DNA of 64,000 bases from Vannielia litorea. GTDB taxonomy: Bacteria; Pseudomonadota; Alphaproteobacteria; Rhodobacterales; Rhodobacteraceae. The notes under the pieces were generated by a model. It worked only from the letters and a program-made list of their open reading frames with translations. It searched no databases and was not told the origin of the DNA. A program made the position numbers and the translations under genes. Shown here one piece after another: positions 43,172 to 52,102 of the stretch (position 1 is the stretch's first letter; every line of letters begins with the position of its first letter). The stretch is taken from contig NZ_JAHVJR010000002.1 in assembly GCF_019801175.1 (NCBI RefSeq), positions 310,001 to 374,000 on the forward strand, given 5' to 3'.

Positions 43172-44515
43172 TTGGACGAGAATCCGAGTAACGAGTCCGC
43201 AAACCCCGAGGCCCAAGGCAAGGCCGACCCGCAGAAGGCACGCGGGGGAGGTGCAGGCAAGGGGCGCAACGCGCAGGGTGGTGGACCCCGGGCGAAGGCG
43301 GCTCAGTCCCCGAAAAAGCTGGCAGGCGCTGGACAGGGCGGGAAGGCAGGGGCGTTCGCGCCCGAGGCGGCCGACTCCTACGTTCCGGCAAAACCTGCGC
43401 GCGCAGCACGGCCAAAGCGCCGGCACTGGGGCCTGCTGGTTACGTTCCTGTTTCTGGTCGGTGCCCCTGTCGGCGTGACGGCCTGGTATCTCTTCACCGT
43501 TGCGGAAGACCAATACGCCAGCAATCTAGGCTTCTCGGTGCGCAAGGAAGACATCGGCAGTGCGGTGGAGATCCTTGGCGGGATCACCGACCTCACAGGC
43601 GGGTCCTCGACCAACGATACCGACATTCTGTTCGAGTATATCCAGAGCCCCAACATGGTGCGGGCGGTGATGCGGGATGTGGACCTTGTTGCGGCCTACA
43701 CGCGGCCGACTGACCCGGTGTTCTCGCTGGGGGATGACACGCGGATCGAGGCGGTTTCGGACTATTGGGGGCGGATGGTCAATGTGTACTTCGACCGGTC
43801 CAGCCACCTGATCGAGATCCGGGTGAAGGCCTTCACTCCGGAGGATGCGCTGAACATTGCCGAGGCGATCCGCAAGGAGAGCAACCGCACGATCAACGAG
43901 CTCTCGGCCATCGCGCGCGAGGATGCAACGCGCTATGCCCGCGCGGAGCTGGACCGCTCTCTGGAGCGGCTCAAGCAGGCCCGCGCGGCGCTGACCGACT
44001 TCAGGACGCGCAACCAGATCGTCGACCCGGCGGCGGATATTCAAGGCCGGATGGGGCTGCTCAACACGTTGCAGGCGGAGCTGGCCAATGCGCTCATCGA
44101 CCTGGACCTGCTGCGCCAGAACAGCCGGGAGGATGACCCGCGGATCGTGCAGGCGGAGCGACGAGTGGAGGTGATCCGGGTGCGGATCAGCGAGGAGCGG
44201 GCCCGGTTCAGCGAGGATGGCGACGCCAGCCAGGAGCAGGAGGCCTACTCGCAGCTCATCAGCCAATATGAGGCGCTGGCGGTCGATCAGAAGTTCGCCG
44301 AAGAATCCTACGTGGCCACGCTGGCTGCCTATGACGCGGCGATTGCCGAGGCGCAGCGACAGTCGCGCTACCTTGCGACTTATATCGAGCCTTCCGCCGC
44401 CGAGACGCCGCTGTTCCCGCGCCGCTGGACGACCCTGCTCACGCTCTTTGGCGCGCTGGCCACGGCATGGACGGTGCTGACGATGATCTACTACTCGCTG
44501 CGCGACCGGCGCTGA
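43172..44515 (+). CDS. kpsE: Capsule export inner-membrane/periplasmic adaptor, KpsE-like
   Basis: Protein of 447 residues of the polysaccharide co-polymerase/KpsE family. It has a low-complexity Gly/Ala/Lys cytosolic head (residues 1-85), a membrane helix (GLLVTFLFLVGAPVGVTAW), and a long periplasmic part with coiled coil (about 215-390). A second C-terminal helix (LLTLFGALATAWTVLTMIYY) closes it. YASNLGFSVRKEDIGSAVEI and DRSSHLIEIRVKAFTPEDAL are family blocks. The TTG start at 43172 has GAAGGG about 8 nt upstream. It links KpsMT to the outer-membrane Wza/KpsD protein. kpsT follows 29 bp later. Confidence 0.88.
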   Translation: MDENPSNESANPEAQGKADPQKARGGGAGKGRNAQGGGPRAKAAQSPKKLAGAGQGGKAGAFAPEAADSYVPAKPARAARPKRRHWGLLVTFLFLVGAPVGVTAWYLFTVAEDQYASNLGFSVRKEDIGSAVEILGGITDLTGGSSTNDTDILFEYIQSPNMVRAVMRDVDLVAAYTRPTDPVFSLGDDTRIEAVSDYWGRMVNVYFDRSSHLIEIRVKAFTPEDALNIAEAIRKESNRTINELSAIAREDATRYARAELDRSLERLKQARAALTDFRTRNQIVDPAADIQGRMGLLNTLQAELANALIDLDLLRQNSREDDPRIVQAERRVEVIRVRISEERARFSEDGDASQEQEAYSQLISQYEALAVDQKFAEESYVATLAAYDAAIAEAQRQSRYLATYIEPSAAETPLFPRRWTTLLTLFGALATAWTVLTMIYYSLRDRR

Positions 44516-44544
44516 CTGCTGCCGCCCGTGCCGGACCCATTGCG

Positions 44545-45213
44545 ATGATCGAGCTTTGCAACCTCACCAAGTCCTACAGCGTGAAGGGCACGCGCAAGAT
44601 CGTGGCCGACAACCTGAATGTCACCTTTCCGGCGCGCACCGCGGTTGCGATCTTGGGGCGGAACGGGGCGGGCAAATCGAGCCTGTTGCGGATGATTTCG
44701 GGCGCGATGGAGCCGGATTGGGGCGAGGTGAAAATTCGCGGTACGGTTTCGTGGCCAGTGGGGTTTGCGGGCAGTTTCCACCCCGAGTTGACAGGCCTTC
44801 AGAACGTGCGGTTCATCGGGCGCGTCTACGGGGTGGATACCGATGAGCTGGTGGAATTCGTCGAGGATTTTGCCGAGCTGGGCGCGCATTTTCGGATGCC
44901 GGTGCGGACCTATTCCAGCGGGATGCGCTCGCGGCTGGCCTTTGGCGCCTCGATGGGCGTGCATTTTGACACCTACCTGATCGACGAGATCACGGCGGTG
45001 GGGGATGCCTCGTTCAAAGCGAAATCGGAGGCGGTGATCCGGGCGCGGCTGGAGAAATCGGGGGCGATCTTTGTCAGCCACGCCCTGCCGCAGGTCAAAC
45101 GGCTGTGCAGCCAGGGGGCGGTGCTGGAGGAAGGGCAGCTGCACTATTACACCGATGTGGAAGACGCGATTGCCCACCACATGCGGCTGATGAAGACGGA
45201 CCGCAACGAGTAG
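44545..45213 (+). CDS. kpsT: Polysaccharide ABC exporter ATPase, KpsT-like
   Basis: Cytosolic ATPase of 222 residues for capsule export. ATG 44545 gives MIELCNLTKSYSVKGTRKIV. Walker A is GRNGAGKSS, followed by the KpsT-specific SWPVGFAGSFHPELTGLQNV. The signature is YSSGMRSRLAFG and Walker B YLIDEITAVGDASF, both characteristic of the KpsT/Wzt group, with H-loop VSHALPQ. The short length, with no carbohydrate-binding C-terminal domain, fits ABC-dependent group 2/3 capsule type rather than Wzt O-antigen type. Confidence 0.93.
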   Translation: MIELCNLTKSYSVKGTRKIVADNLNVTFPARTAVAILGRNGAGKSSLLRMISGAMEPDWGEVKIRGTVSWPVGFAGSFHPELTGLQNVRFIGRVYGVDTDELVEFVEDFAELGAHFRMPVRTYSSGMRSRLAFGASMGVHFDTYLIDEITAVGDASFKAKSEAVIRARLEKSGAIFVSHALPQVKRLCSQGAVLEEGQLHYYTDVEDAIAHHMRLMKTDRNE

Positions 45214-45234
45214 GCGCAAGCGGCGCGGCCCGGC

Positions 45235-47901
45235 TCAGAGGAAGGTGAAATCTGCGAGGGTGAGATCGGTCAGATCGACGTTCTCGAGAATGATCGTGTG
45301 GCCGGAATAGGTGAGCACCACGTCATCGCCCAGCTGGGTCGGGGTAAGGGCGGCGAGGCGGCCAGCCAGTGAGCTGCCGGAGATGCCCGCGAGCTGGAGC
45401 ATGTCGCCGCCTAGGCAGTCGAAATCTGTGATCACATCGGTCTCGCCAGCAGTGAATGCGGCGAAGACAAAGGTGTCGGCGTCGGCGCCGCCGGTCATCA
45501 CATCATCGTCGGTGCCACCATTGATGCGGTCAGAACCGGTGCCGCCTTCCAACGTGTCATTGCCTGCGCCGCCATTGAGCTGGTCGGCTCCGCTGCCACC
45601 CCAGACGTGATCATGCCCGTCTCCGGCGCCGACTACGTCATTGCCGCCGCCGCCGCGGATTTCGTCGGAGCCTGCGCCGCCGCCGATGTTGTCATCGCCA
45701 GCGTTACCATAGATCAGATCGGTGCCCGGGCCGCCCGCGATATGGTCGTGCCCGTTTCCGCCATAGATAGTGTCGTTTCCATAGGTGGCGGAGAGCTGGT
45801 CGTTGCCATCGCCGCCGGAGAGGTAATCGTCCCCCGGGCCGCCGCCGAGGTGGTCATTGCCGTCATCGCCATAGAGCAGATCGTTGCCATTGCCGCCGCC
45901 GAGCGCATCGTTGCCCGCGCCGCCATGCGCCTCGTCATCACCGTCGGAGGCCGCGATGTTGTCGTCCCCGGCGCCACCTTCGATGTAATCGTTGCCGCCC
46001 CGGCCCAGCAGCGAGTCGTGACCCTCTCCGCCGATCAGGATGTCGTCGCCCTCCAGCCCGTCGAGCCAGTCGTTGCCATCGCCGCCTTCGAGCCGGTTGG
46101 CGAGGGCATCGCCGGTGAGGCTGTCGGCCAGCGCGCAGCCGATCAGGTTTTCGATGTCGTAGAACAGGCTCTCCGCCGCCGCGCCCGCGTTCTGGCTGGA
46201 GTCGGAGAGGTTGATGGTGACCGCCGTACCAGAGCCTGCAAAGCTCACGGTGTCTGTGCCTGACCCGCCCCAGAACCTGTCTGTTCCGCCGCCGGAGATC
46301 ATCAGGTCGTCGCCGCCGCCTGCGTGCATGTCGTCATCGCCATCGGTGCCGTTGAGCACATCATCCTCGACCGTGCCGATCAGGTCGGCGCCTGTCTCTT
46401 CACCGGCCTCCTCCAGCGGGGCGCGGACCACCTCGTAGTTGCTGGAGAAGGTGAAGGTGATGTTGTCGAAGTCGGCGAAGGTCAGCGGCTGGCCGTCGGC
46501 GGAGAAGATTTCGAGGCTTTCGGTGCCGTAGTTGATCCGCAGGGCGCCGTTGTGCCACTCGTAGACATCGAGCCAGGCGGTGCCGTAGCACATGGTCCAA
46601 TCGGAGAGGTCGACGGTGTCGATGCCGATCTCGAAGTCCATGATCCGGTCGCGCTCGAGGTCGCCGCCGATGATGACGAAGGCATCGGCTCCGGCCTCGC
46701 CATAGAGCCTGTCCCTCCCGAGGCCGTCGACGATTATGTCATCGCCCGCGCCGCCATAGGTGTAGAGGGTGCCAAGTGCGTCGAGTACGATCAGGTCGTC
46801 CGCCGCAGTGCCGTGGTGGCCGCTGGCGGTGGCGAAGTCGAGCGGGCCGAGGTCGGTGACATCGAGGGTGTATTGCACCGCGCCGGGCGCACCCTCGGTG
46901 GTGACGAAGAGGTCGAGCTGGGCGCCGGAGAGGTGGGTGCCGATGGCAGAAATCCTGTCGAGCCCGCTCTCCAGATCGCCCTCGATCACCTGAAACGGGA
47001 CGAGGTGGCCATCCGGCAGAAGGGTATAGACCGTGAGCCCGCCATCACTGCCGCCGGCAATGACCAGGGTGCGCCCGCCGCCAAGCTCGACGATCTCCAG
47101 CGCGGAGACGCCGTCAAGGCGCGTATCGAGACTATCGACGACATGTTCGGCAGGGGCCATGAGGCCGCCGGGCTGCACCTCGACCACGCTGAGCGAGCTG
47201 GAGTCGGAGGCGGCGATGATGGCGTAAGTGGTGCCGTTGATCTCGGCGCTGTCCATCGCGGTCACGGTTTGCACGGGCAGGCTCTCGTCACGGCCGAAAC
47301 TGTCGACCTCGGTGAGGGTGCCGTTGGCGTTGATCCGGTAGCTGCTGACACCGTCTTCGCTGGACGAGCCAGCCAGCAGGTAGGGGGTGCCGTCCACCGT
47401 GACCATCGTCATGGCGGATACATTGGCGGCGTAGTGGCTGTAGGCATCGGGCTGGCTCTCGACAAGGGTGAGTGTGTTGCCGGAATCGGTGACGGCATAG
47501 ACGGCCACGCCCGCGCCGTTCTGGGGCGCGACGAAGAGATAATCGGTTCCGCCGACGCTGGCGCAGATGAGCGTTGCGGCATTGGCCTGGCTCTTGATGG
47601 TGGAGAGGAAGGCCCGCTCGGAGCTGGTGTCTCCGGCGGCCAGCTCTGCCAGCATCGCCTCGATCACGCTGCTAGCGAGGCTGACGCTCTGGCCGAAGAG
47701 GGTGAAGCTGATGCGCCCGCCGAGGGCCGAGCTGCTGCCGGTGCTCGCCAGCCCCGCGCCGGTGGCGTCGTAGCTCACGACCGCGTCGTTGCCGTGGTCG
47801 ATGAAGGTGACGCCGGTGGATGTGCTGGCGAGTGTGCCCAGCATCACGGGAAAGGGGCTGCCGTCTCCGGGAAGAAGGCCCACGAACTGAAATGCCGCCA
47901 T
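45235..47901 (-). CDS. Large RTX calcium-binding secreted protein with N-terminal propeller-like domain
   Basis: Protein of 888 residues, Asp/Gly-rich and without a Sec signal. Residues about 1-370 show repeating blades (e.g. ISAIGTHLSGAQLDLFVTTE, VSALEIVELGGGRTLVIAGG), consistent with a beta-propeller or lactonase-like fold. RTX nonapeptide blocks appear first near residue 385-420 (GGAGDDIIVDGLGRDRLYGE) and then densely from about residue 510 to 810. The last residues, VDLTDLTLADFTFL, mirror the C-terminus of the RTX protease at 39323. Likely exported by the same type I system; role possibly surface adhesion or matrix. It converges on kpsT with a 21-bp gap. Confidence 0.87.
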   Translation of the reverse strand: MAAFQFVGLLPGDGSPFPVMLGTLASTSTGVTFIDHGNDAVVSYDATGAGLASTGSSSALGGRISFTLFGQSVSLASSVIEAMLAELAAGDTSSERAFLSTIKSQANAATLICASVGGTDYLFVAPQNGAGVAVYAVTDSGNTLTLVESQPDAYSHYAANVSAMTMVTVDGTPYLLAGSSSEDGVSSYRINANGTLTEVDSFGRDESLPVQTVTAMDSAEINGTTYAIIAASDSSSLSVVEVQPGGLMAPAEHVVDSLDTRLDGVSALEIVELGGGRTLVIAGGSDGGLTVYTLLPDGHLVPFQVIEGDLESGLDRISAIGTHLSGAQLDLFVTTEGAPGAVQYTLDVTDLGPLDFATASGHHGTAADDLIVLDALGTLYTYGGAGDDIIVDGLGRDRLYGEAGADAFVIIGGDLERDRIMDFEIGIDTVDLSDWTMCYGTAWLDVYEWHNGALRINYGTESLEIFSADGQPLTFADFDNITFTFSSNYEVVRAPLEEAGEETGADLIGTVEDDVLNGTDGDDDMHAGGGDDLMISGGGTDRFWGGSGTDTVSFAGSGTAVTINLSDSSQNAGAAAESLFYDIENLIGCALADSLTGDALANRLEGGDGNDWLDGLEGDDILIGGEGHDSLLGRGGNDYIEGGAGDDNIAASDGDDEAHGGAGNDALGGGNGNDLLYGDDGNDHLGGGPGDDYLSGGDGNDQLSATYGNDTIYGGNGHDHIAGGPGTDLIYGNAGDDNIGGGAGSDEIRGGGGNDVVGAGDGHDHVWGGSGADQLNGGAGNDTLEGGTGSDRINGGTDDDVMTGGADADTFVFAAFTAGETDVITDFDCLGGDMLQLAGISGSSLAGRLAALTPTQLGDDVVLTYSGHTIILENVDLTDLTLADFTFL

Positions 47902-48178
47902 GATTGCTCACCTGAAAAGCTGCGATGGCGGATTTCTGGCGGCTGCCACGGGCGGGAGCCGGGGCGCGATTGTGGCTGAACGGCGCATCTTGCGAACAAG
48001 CTGCTTAAAATGATGGTAAAAATCTGAGTGATTCCAAGGGCCCTTGGCCTCGGGTGGCGGGAGGGTGCCGCTGCGCAAGGACCGCAGCATCTTGGTTGAC
48101 CTGACTGCGCCTGCCCCTCTATTTTGTGCCCAAGGTGCGGCGCAAAGACCGCGTCGAACGGGCGCAAGGGACAGCGGC

Positions 48179-49282
48179 GTGAAGATTCTCCGGCCATTGA
48201 TCGTGATGTTGCTTCTGGCGGCCTGTTCGCTTCCGCGGGGTGCCGCGATTTCGAACGAGGTGCTGAAGGAGCAGAATGCGGAGAACCCGCAGATCGCGGT
48301 GTACCCGGTGACCCGCGCCCTGCTGCCCCGCTTTGCCTCCTGGCCCTATACCGGCAGCGGCATCCGCTCGGACGGTTGGCTGCGTGGCTCCGGGCGCACC
48401 GGCGAGCCGCATATCAAGCCCTTCGACCGGGTCGACCTGATCATCTGGGATTCAGAGGACAACTCGCTCATCACCCCGACTGGGGCCAAGCTGGTTGAAC
48501 TGCGCAACCTCCGGGTCAATCAGAGCGGCCATATCTACGTGCCCTACCTTGGCGAGCAGCGCATTGCCGACAAGACGGCCGATGCCGCCCGCCGCCAGCT
48601 GGAAAGCCGGATGATCGAGATTGTCCCCTCGGCGCAGGTGCAGCTCACCGTGCTGCCCGGCACCGCAAGCGCTGTTTCACTGGTGGGCGGGGTCAACGCG
48701 CCGGGCACCGTGGCGCTGCCCGATGGCGGCTTTACTGTGCTTGGCCTGATCGCCCAAGGCGGTGGTCCGCAGGCAGGGCTGCGCAACCCGCGTGTGCGGC
48801 TGATCCGCGGCGGCCACACCTATGCCACCTCGCTGCAGCGGCTCTATGACAACCCCTCGCTCGACACCACGCTGGTGGGCGGCGACAAGGTAATGCTGTT
48901 TGCCGATGATCGTTACTTCCGCGCGCTGGGCGCCAGCGGCACCGAGCAGCTGATCTACTTCGAGAAAGAGCATATTTCGGCTCTGGATGCGATGTCGCTG
49001 ATCGGCGGGCTGGAAGATACGCGGGCCAACCCCAAGGGCGTGCTGATCCTGCGGCACTACAGCCCGCGCGCGGTGCGGGCGGACGGGGTGAAGGGGCCGC
49101 AGAACGTGCGGACGGTCTTCACCATTGACCTCACGCGGGCCGATGGCCTGTTCTCGGCCGAGAAGTTCGCGATCCACCCGCAGGACACGGTGCTCGTGAC
49201 CGAAAGCCCGGTGACGAACGCGCGCACGATTTTCTCGCTGGTGGGCAGCGCGGTGGGTGTTGGCAATCAGCTGAGCAACTGA
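48179..49282 (+). CDS. Outer-membrane polysaccharide export lipoprotein, Wza/KpsD-like
   Basis: Protein of 367 residues. GTG 48179, with AAGGG 8 nt upstream, gives a lipoprotein signal (KILRPLIVMLLLAAC). The mature part has the polysaccharide export (PES) domain: IKPFDRVDLIIWDSEDN, LRVNQSGHIYVPYLGEQRIA, then SLBB-type repeats (TASAVSLVGGVNAPGTVALP, LGLIAQGGGPQAGLRNPRV). It would form the outer-membrane exit for the KpsMTE-exported chain. It is separated from kpsT by the RTX gene on the other strand, so the export genes are not one operon. Confidence 0.9.
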   Translation: MKILRPLIVMLLLAACSLPRGAAISNEVLKEQNAENPQIAVYPVTRALLPRFASWPYTGSGIRSDGWLRGSGRTGEPHIKPFDRVDLIIWDSEDNSLITPTGAKLVELRNLRVNQSGHIYVPYLGEQRIADKTADAARRQLESRMIEIVPSAQVQLTVLPGTASAVSLVGGVNAPGTVALPDGGFTVLGLIAQGGGPQAGLRNPRVRLIRGGHTYATSLQRLYDNPSLDTTLVGGDKVMLFADDRYFRALGASGTEQLIYFEKEHISALDAMSLIGGLEDTRANPKGVLILRHYSPRAVRADGVKGPQNVRTVFTIDLTRADGLFSAEKFAIHPQDTVLVTESPVTNARTIFSLVGSAVGVGNQLSN

Positions 49283-49289
49283 CGGGAGC

Positions 49290-49319
49290 GGGCCGGCGCC
49301 GATGCGGCGCGAACGGCCC
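49290..49319. terminator. Strong hairpin between convergent genes
   Basis: Outer stem GGGCCG (49290-49295)/CGGCCC (49314-49319) and inner stem GCGCCG (49296-49301)/CGGCGC (49305-49310) with a 3-nt loop and a GAA bulge. It sits in the 43-bp gap between the Wza-like gene and the small minus-strand gene. No T-run, but stable enough for a bidirectional terminator. Confidence 0.6.
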
Positions 49320-49325
49320 CGCCTG

Positions 49326-49526
49326 TCAGACGAAGCCCAGCCGCTCGATGGCCTGAAGCGCCAACTCGCGCGAATCGGAATTGCCGCGACGGACCCCGTC
49401 GTTCAGCAGGTGCAGTTTGGAGCTGAGACGTTTGTGCGATACTTCACACCGAATGAAATCAGCGACTTCGACGTCGCCGAGCGACAGGATGTGCTTGGCA
49501 ACCGCTTGGACACTCTGGTCTGGCAT
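49326..49526 (-). CDS. Small cytosolic protein, unknown
   Basis: Frame of 66 residues beginning MPDQSVQAVAKHILSLGDVE, a soluble, probably helical protein with no signal peptide or known motif. GGGGG lies about 7 nt before ATG 49526. A second in-frame ATG at 49547, with its own GGGGAG 5 nt upstream, would add seven residues including a Cys-His pair, so two starts are equally well equipped. I do not recognise the family. Confidence 0.55.
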   Translation of the reverse strand: MPDQSVQAVAKHILSLGDVEVADFIRCEVSHKRLSSKLHLLNDGVRRGNSDSRELALQAIERLGFV

Positions 49527-49635
49527 GTGAATCCCCCGATGGCACATGAATCTCCCCGCCAAAACGCTAGCGAGAACGTCGCTTTTTCGCAACGTGCAGA
49601 CCGGGTTTGCACGTATGGCGGGAGGTAGCGGCGCG

Positions 49636-50484
49636 ATGGCGGTTGCGCGGGCGGTCGGCTGTGACGGCGGCGGAAGCGGCTCGCGGCTTGTGTTGCTGTG
49701 GGACGGTGCCCGCCATGAGGTGACGGGCGGGCCAGCCAATGCGACGAGCGACAGGGCGGGCGCGGTGGCGGAGATTGCGGCGCTGCTGGCGCGCGCGGCG
49801 GAAGCGGCGGGCGTTGCGGTGGAGGCGTTGAAGGGCCTCCCGGCGCATTACGCGATTGCGGGCGTTGTCGACGAGGGCATCGCCCAGGCAGTGGCGGAGG
49901 CGCTGCCGGTGCCGGGCGTGGTGGAGGAAGACCAGCGCGCTGCGGTGCGGGGGGCGCTCGGCGCAGAGCCGGGCTTCGTGGCGGGCATCGGCACCGGCTC
50001 CTACCTTGCGCGGCAGGGAGAGGCCGGATTTGCCACCATCGGCGGGCACGGGCTGGTGCTGGGCGACGAGGCCTCGGGCGCGTGGCTGGGGCGGGAGCTG
50101 TTGCGGGCCGTGCTGGCGGTGGCGGACGGGATGGAGCCTGCTACGCCGCTGACGCGGGCGGTGAGCGCTGAGTTCGGTGGCGCCTCTGGCGTTGTGGCCT
50201 TCGCCGCCAGCGCGAGGCCGCAGGAGTTTGCCAGCCTTGCGCCGAGGGTCTTCGAGGCCGAGGGCGACTCGGTGGCGCGGCACATGCTGGTGTGCGGCGG
50301 CGACTACATTGCGCGCGGGCTGTTGGCGCTGGGCTGGTCGGCGGGCGATGTGATTTGCCTGACCGGCGGCGCGGGGCCGCGCTATGCCGGGTTTCTGCCG
50401 CAGGAGATGCAGGACGCGCTGGTGCCTGCCTGCGGTTCGGCGCTGGATGGGGCGCTTGCCCTCGCGCTGGAGCAGCGCCCGTGA
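49636..50484 (+). CDS. BadF/BadG-type ATPase, probable N-acetylglucosamine kinase
   Basis: ASKHA-fold kinase of about 282 residues. The phosphate-1 motif is GCDGGGSGSRLVLL, phosphate-2 is FVAGIGTGSYLARQ, followed by GGHGLVLGDEASGAWLGREL, and the adenosine motif is LTGGAGPRYAGFL. This pattern is typical of the BadF/BcrA family members acting as GlcNAc or glucosamine kinases. ATG 49636 with GGAGG 10 nt upstream is preferred over ATG 49615. Its stop overlaps the start of nagA (GTGA, 50481-50484). The pair would phosphorylate and deacetylate amino sugars from peptidoglycan or chitin turnover. Confidence 0.85.
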   Translation: MAVARAVGCDGGGSGSRLVLLWDGARHEVTGGPANATSDRAGAVAEIAALLARAAEAAGVAVEALKGLPAHYAIAGVVDEGIAQAVAEALPVPGVVEEDQRAAVRGALGAEPGFVAGIGTGSYLARQGEAGFATIGGHGLVLGDEASGAWLGRELLRAVLAVADGMEPATPLTRAVSAEFGGASGVVAFAASARPQEFASLAPRVFEAEGDSVARHMLVCGGDYIARGLLALGWSAGDVICLTGGAGPRYAGFLPQEMQDALVPACGSALDGALALALEQRP

Positions 50485-51602
50485 GCGCCGTCGCCTATAC
50501 CGCCGGGGCCGTGCATGACGGCACCGCGCTGCGCCGGGGCGTGGCACTGGTGGTCGAGGGGCCGGTGGTGCGCGGGCTGGCCGCGGCGGGAGAGCTGCCC
50601 GAGGACTGCGCTTTGGTGGAGACCGGGGTGGCGATCATCGCGCCCGGCTACGTGGATTTGCAGGTGAACGGCGGCGGCGGGGTGATGCTGAACGACGGGC
50701 CATCGCCGGAGCGGTTGCGGGTGATGGCGCGCGCCCACGCCGCCTGCGGCACCACCTCGATTCTGCCGACCCTTATCACTGCTGCGCCCGATACCACGGA
50801 GCAGGCCATTGCCGCAGTTGAAACGGCCATTCCGGGCGTGATCGGGCTGCATCTGGAGGGGCCGCACCTTGACCCGGCAAAGGCGGGGGCGCACAGCCCC
50901 GGGCTGATCCGGGCGATGGGGGAGGATGACCTTGCGCGGCTTCTGGCGGTGCGGGGGCGGCTGAAGGTGACGCTGGCGCCTGACAGCGTGAGTCTGGGGC
51001 AGGTCGAGCGGCTGGCGGCGGATGGTGTGCTGGTGTCGCTCGGGCATGCCGCTTGCACCTATGAGCAGGCGAGAGACTATGCGGCGGCAGGCGCGCGCTG
51101 TGTGACCCACCTGTTCAATGCGATGAGCCAGATGGAGAGCCGCGCGCCGGGGCTGGCGGGGGCGGCGCTGGCCTGCGGCGAGTTGAGCGCCGGGCTGATC
51201 TGCGACGGGGTGCATGTGCACCCGGAGACCATGCGCTTGGCGGCGCGGGGCAAGCAGGGGCCGGGGCGGCTGTTTCTGGTCAGCGATGCGATGGCCTGCG
51301 CGGGCAGCGAGATTGCCAGCTTCACGCTGGACCGGCGCGAGATCCTGCGGCGGGACGGGCGGCTCACGCTGGCCGATGGCACGCTGGCGGGCGCCGATCT
51401 GGTGATGGCGCAGGCGGTGCAGAACGCGGTGCGGCTCATGGGGCTGAGCGTGGAGGAGGCGATTGCGATGGCGACCGGCGTGCCTGCCGCGCTGGTGGAG
51501 GCCGAGGTGGGGCGGCTCAGGCCCAAGGCACCGGCCGACTTCATCGCGCTGGATGAGAGCCTGAACGTGCAGCGCGTCTGGCAGGCCGGGTCAGAGCTTT
51601 AG
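50481..51602 (+). CDS. nagA: N-acetylglucosamine-6-phosphate deacetylase
   Basis: Cytosolic amidohydrolase-superfamily enzyme of 373 residues. GTG 50481 overlaps the kinase stop. Family blocks are APGYVDLQVNGGGGVMLND (metal site region), GLHLEGPHLDPAKAGAH, SLGHAACTYEQARDYAAAGA, THLFNAMSQMESRAPG, ICDGVHVHPETMR and LVSDAMACAG (catalytic Asp). The product glucosamine-6-P would need a NagB deaminase, which is not nearby, and no importer adjoins. It converges on the MarR gene, with a 12-bp overlap of the two reading frames at their 3' ends (51591-51602). Confidence 0.92.
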   Translation: MSAVAYTAGAVHDGTALRRGVALVVEGPVVRGLAAAGELPEDCALVETGVAIIAPGYVDLQVNGGGGVMLNDGPSPERLRVMARAHAACGTTSILPTLITAAPDTTEQAIAAVETAIPGVIGLHLEGPHLDPAKAGAHSPGLIRAMGEDDLARLLAVRGRLKVTLAPDSVSLGQVERLAADGVLVSLGHAACTYEQARDYAAAGARCVTHLFNAMSQMESRAPGLAGAALACGELSAGLICDGVHVHPETMRLAARGKQGPGRLFLVSDAMACAGSEIASFTLDRREILRRDGRLTLADGTLAGADLVMAQAVQNAVRLMGLSVEEAIAMATGVPAALVEAEVGRLRPKAPADFIALDESLNVQRVWQAGSEL

Positions 51603-52046
51603 CGGCGCCCGGCTGAGGGCATTGCCCGCCTCGGTGGCCTTTTGCAGCAGGCTCAGGAAGGTGGCCTGCTCGGCGGTATCTAGCCCCGCTAGGATATCGG
51701 ATTGCAGTGCGGCGACGACCGGCTTGGCCTTGGCCAGCAGGGCGGCCCCTTGCTCGGTGAGGGAGAGTTCGCGGGCGCGGCGGTCTCGCGGGCTGACCCG
51801 GCGGGCGACGAGGCCCTTGCTCTCCATCCGGTCAAGCACGCCGCCGATGGTGACCTTGTCATAGGCCACGGCCCCGGCGAGCGCGGCCTGCCCCAGCCCC
51901 TCGGATTCACCCAGCGTGGAGAGCACGGCATATTGCACCGGGGTCAGCTCAAGCCCGCGTTCGGCCAGCCGCTCGGTGAAGATCGCCACCGCAATCTGGT
52001 TCAGCCTGCGGATCAGGTGGCCGGGCATGTTGTGGATGGCGGGCAA
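51591..52046 (-). CDS. MarR-family regulator of the gentisate operon
   Basis: Winged-helix repressor of about 151 residues. It shows HLIRRLNQIAVAIFTERLAE (dimer helix), VQYAVLSTLGE, LAGAVAYDKVTIGGVLDRME (recognition helix) and the wing VSPRDRRARELSLTEQGAAL. The frame is open back to TTG 52109, but that codon lies inside the divergent promoter. TTG 52046 has AGAGG 6 nt upstream, and ATG 52028 is a further alternative; the MarR domain is complete from either. Divergent from the gentisate operon, whose promoter contains a palindrome fitting a MarR dimer. Confidence 0.87.
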   Translation of the reverse strand: MPAIHNMPGHLIRRLNQIAVAIFTERLAERGLELTPVQYAVLSTLGESEGLGQAALAGAVAYDKVTIGGVLDRMESKGLVARRVSPRDRRARELSLTEQGAALLAKAKPVVAALQSDILAGLDTAEQATFLSLLQKATEAGNALSRAPLKL

Positions 52047-52102
52047 GACGGGCCTCTTGTGGTGGGGCGGATGGCTTGGCAGGGTAGACTCGCGGAGGGC
52101 AA

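Noticed and set aside
46324..47979. Long plus-strand frame opposite the RTX protein
   Set aside because: The minus frame has clear RTX repeats and an export C-terminus; the plus frame is Val/Gly-rich mirror sequence.
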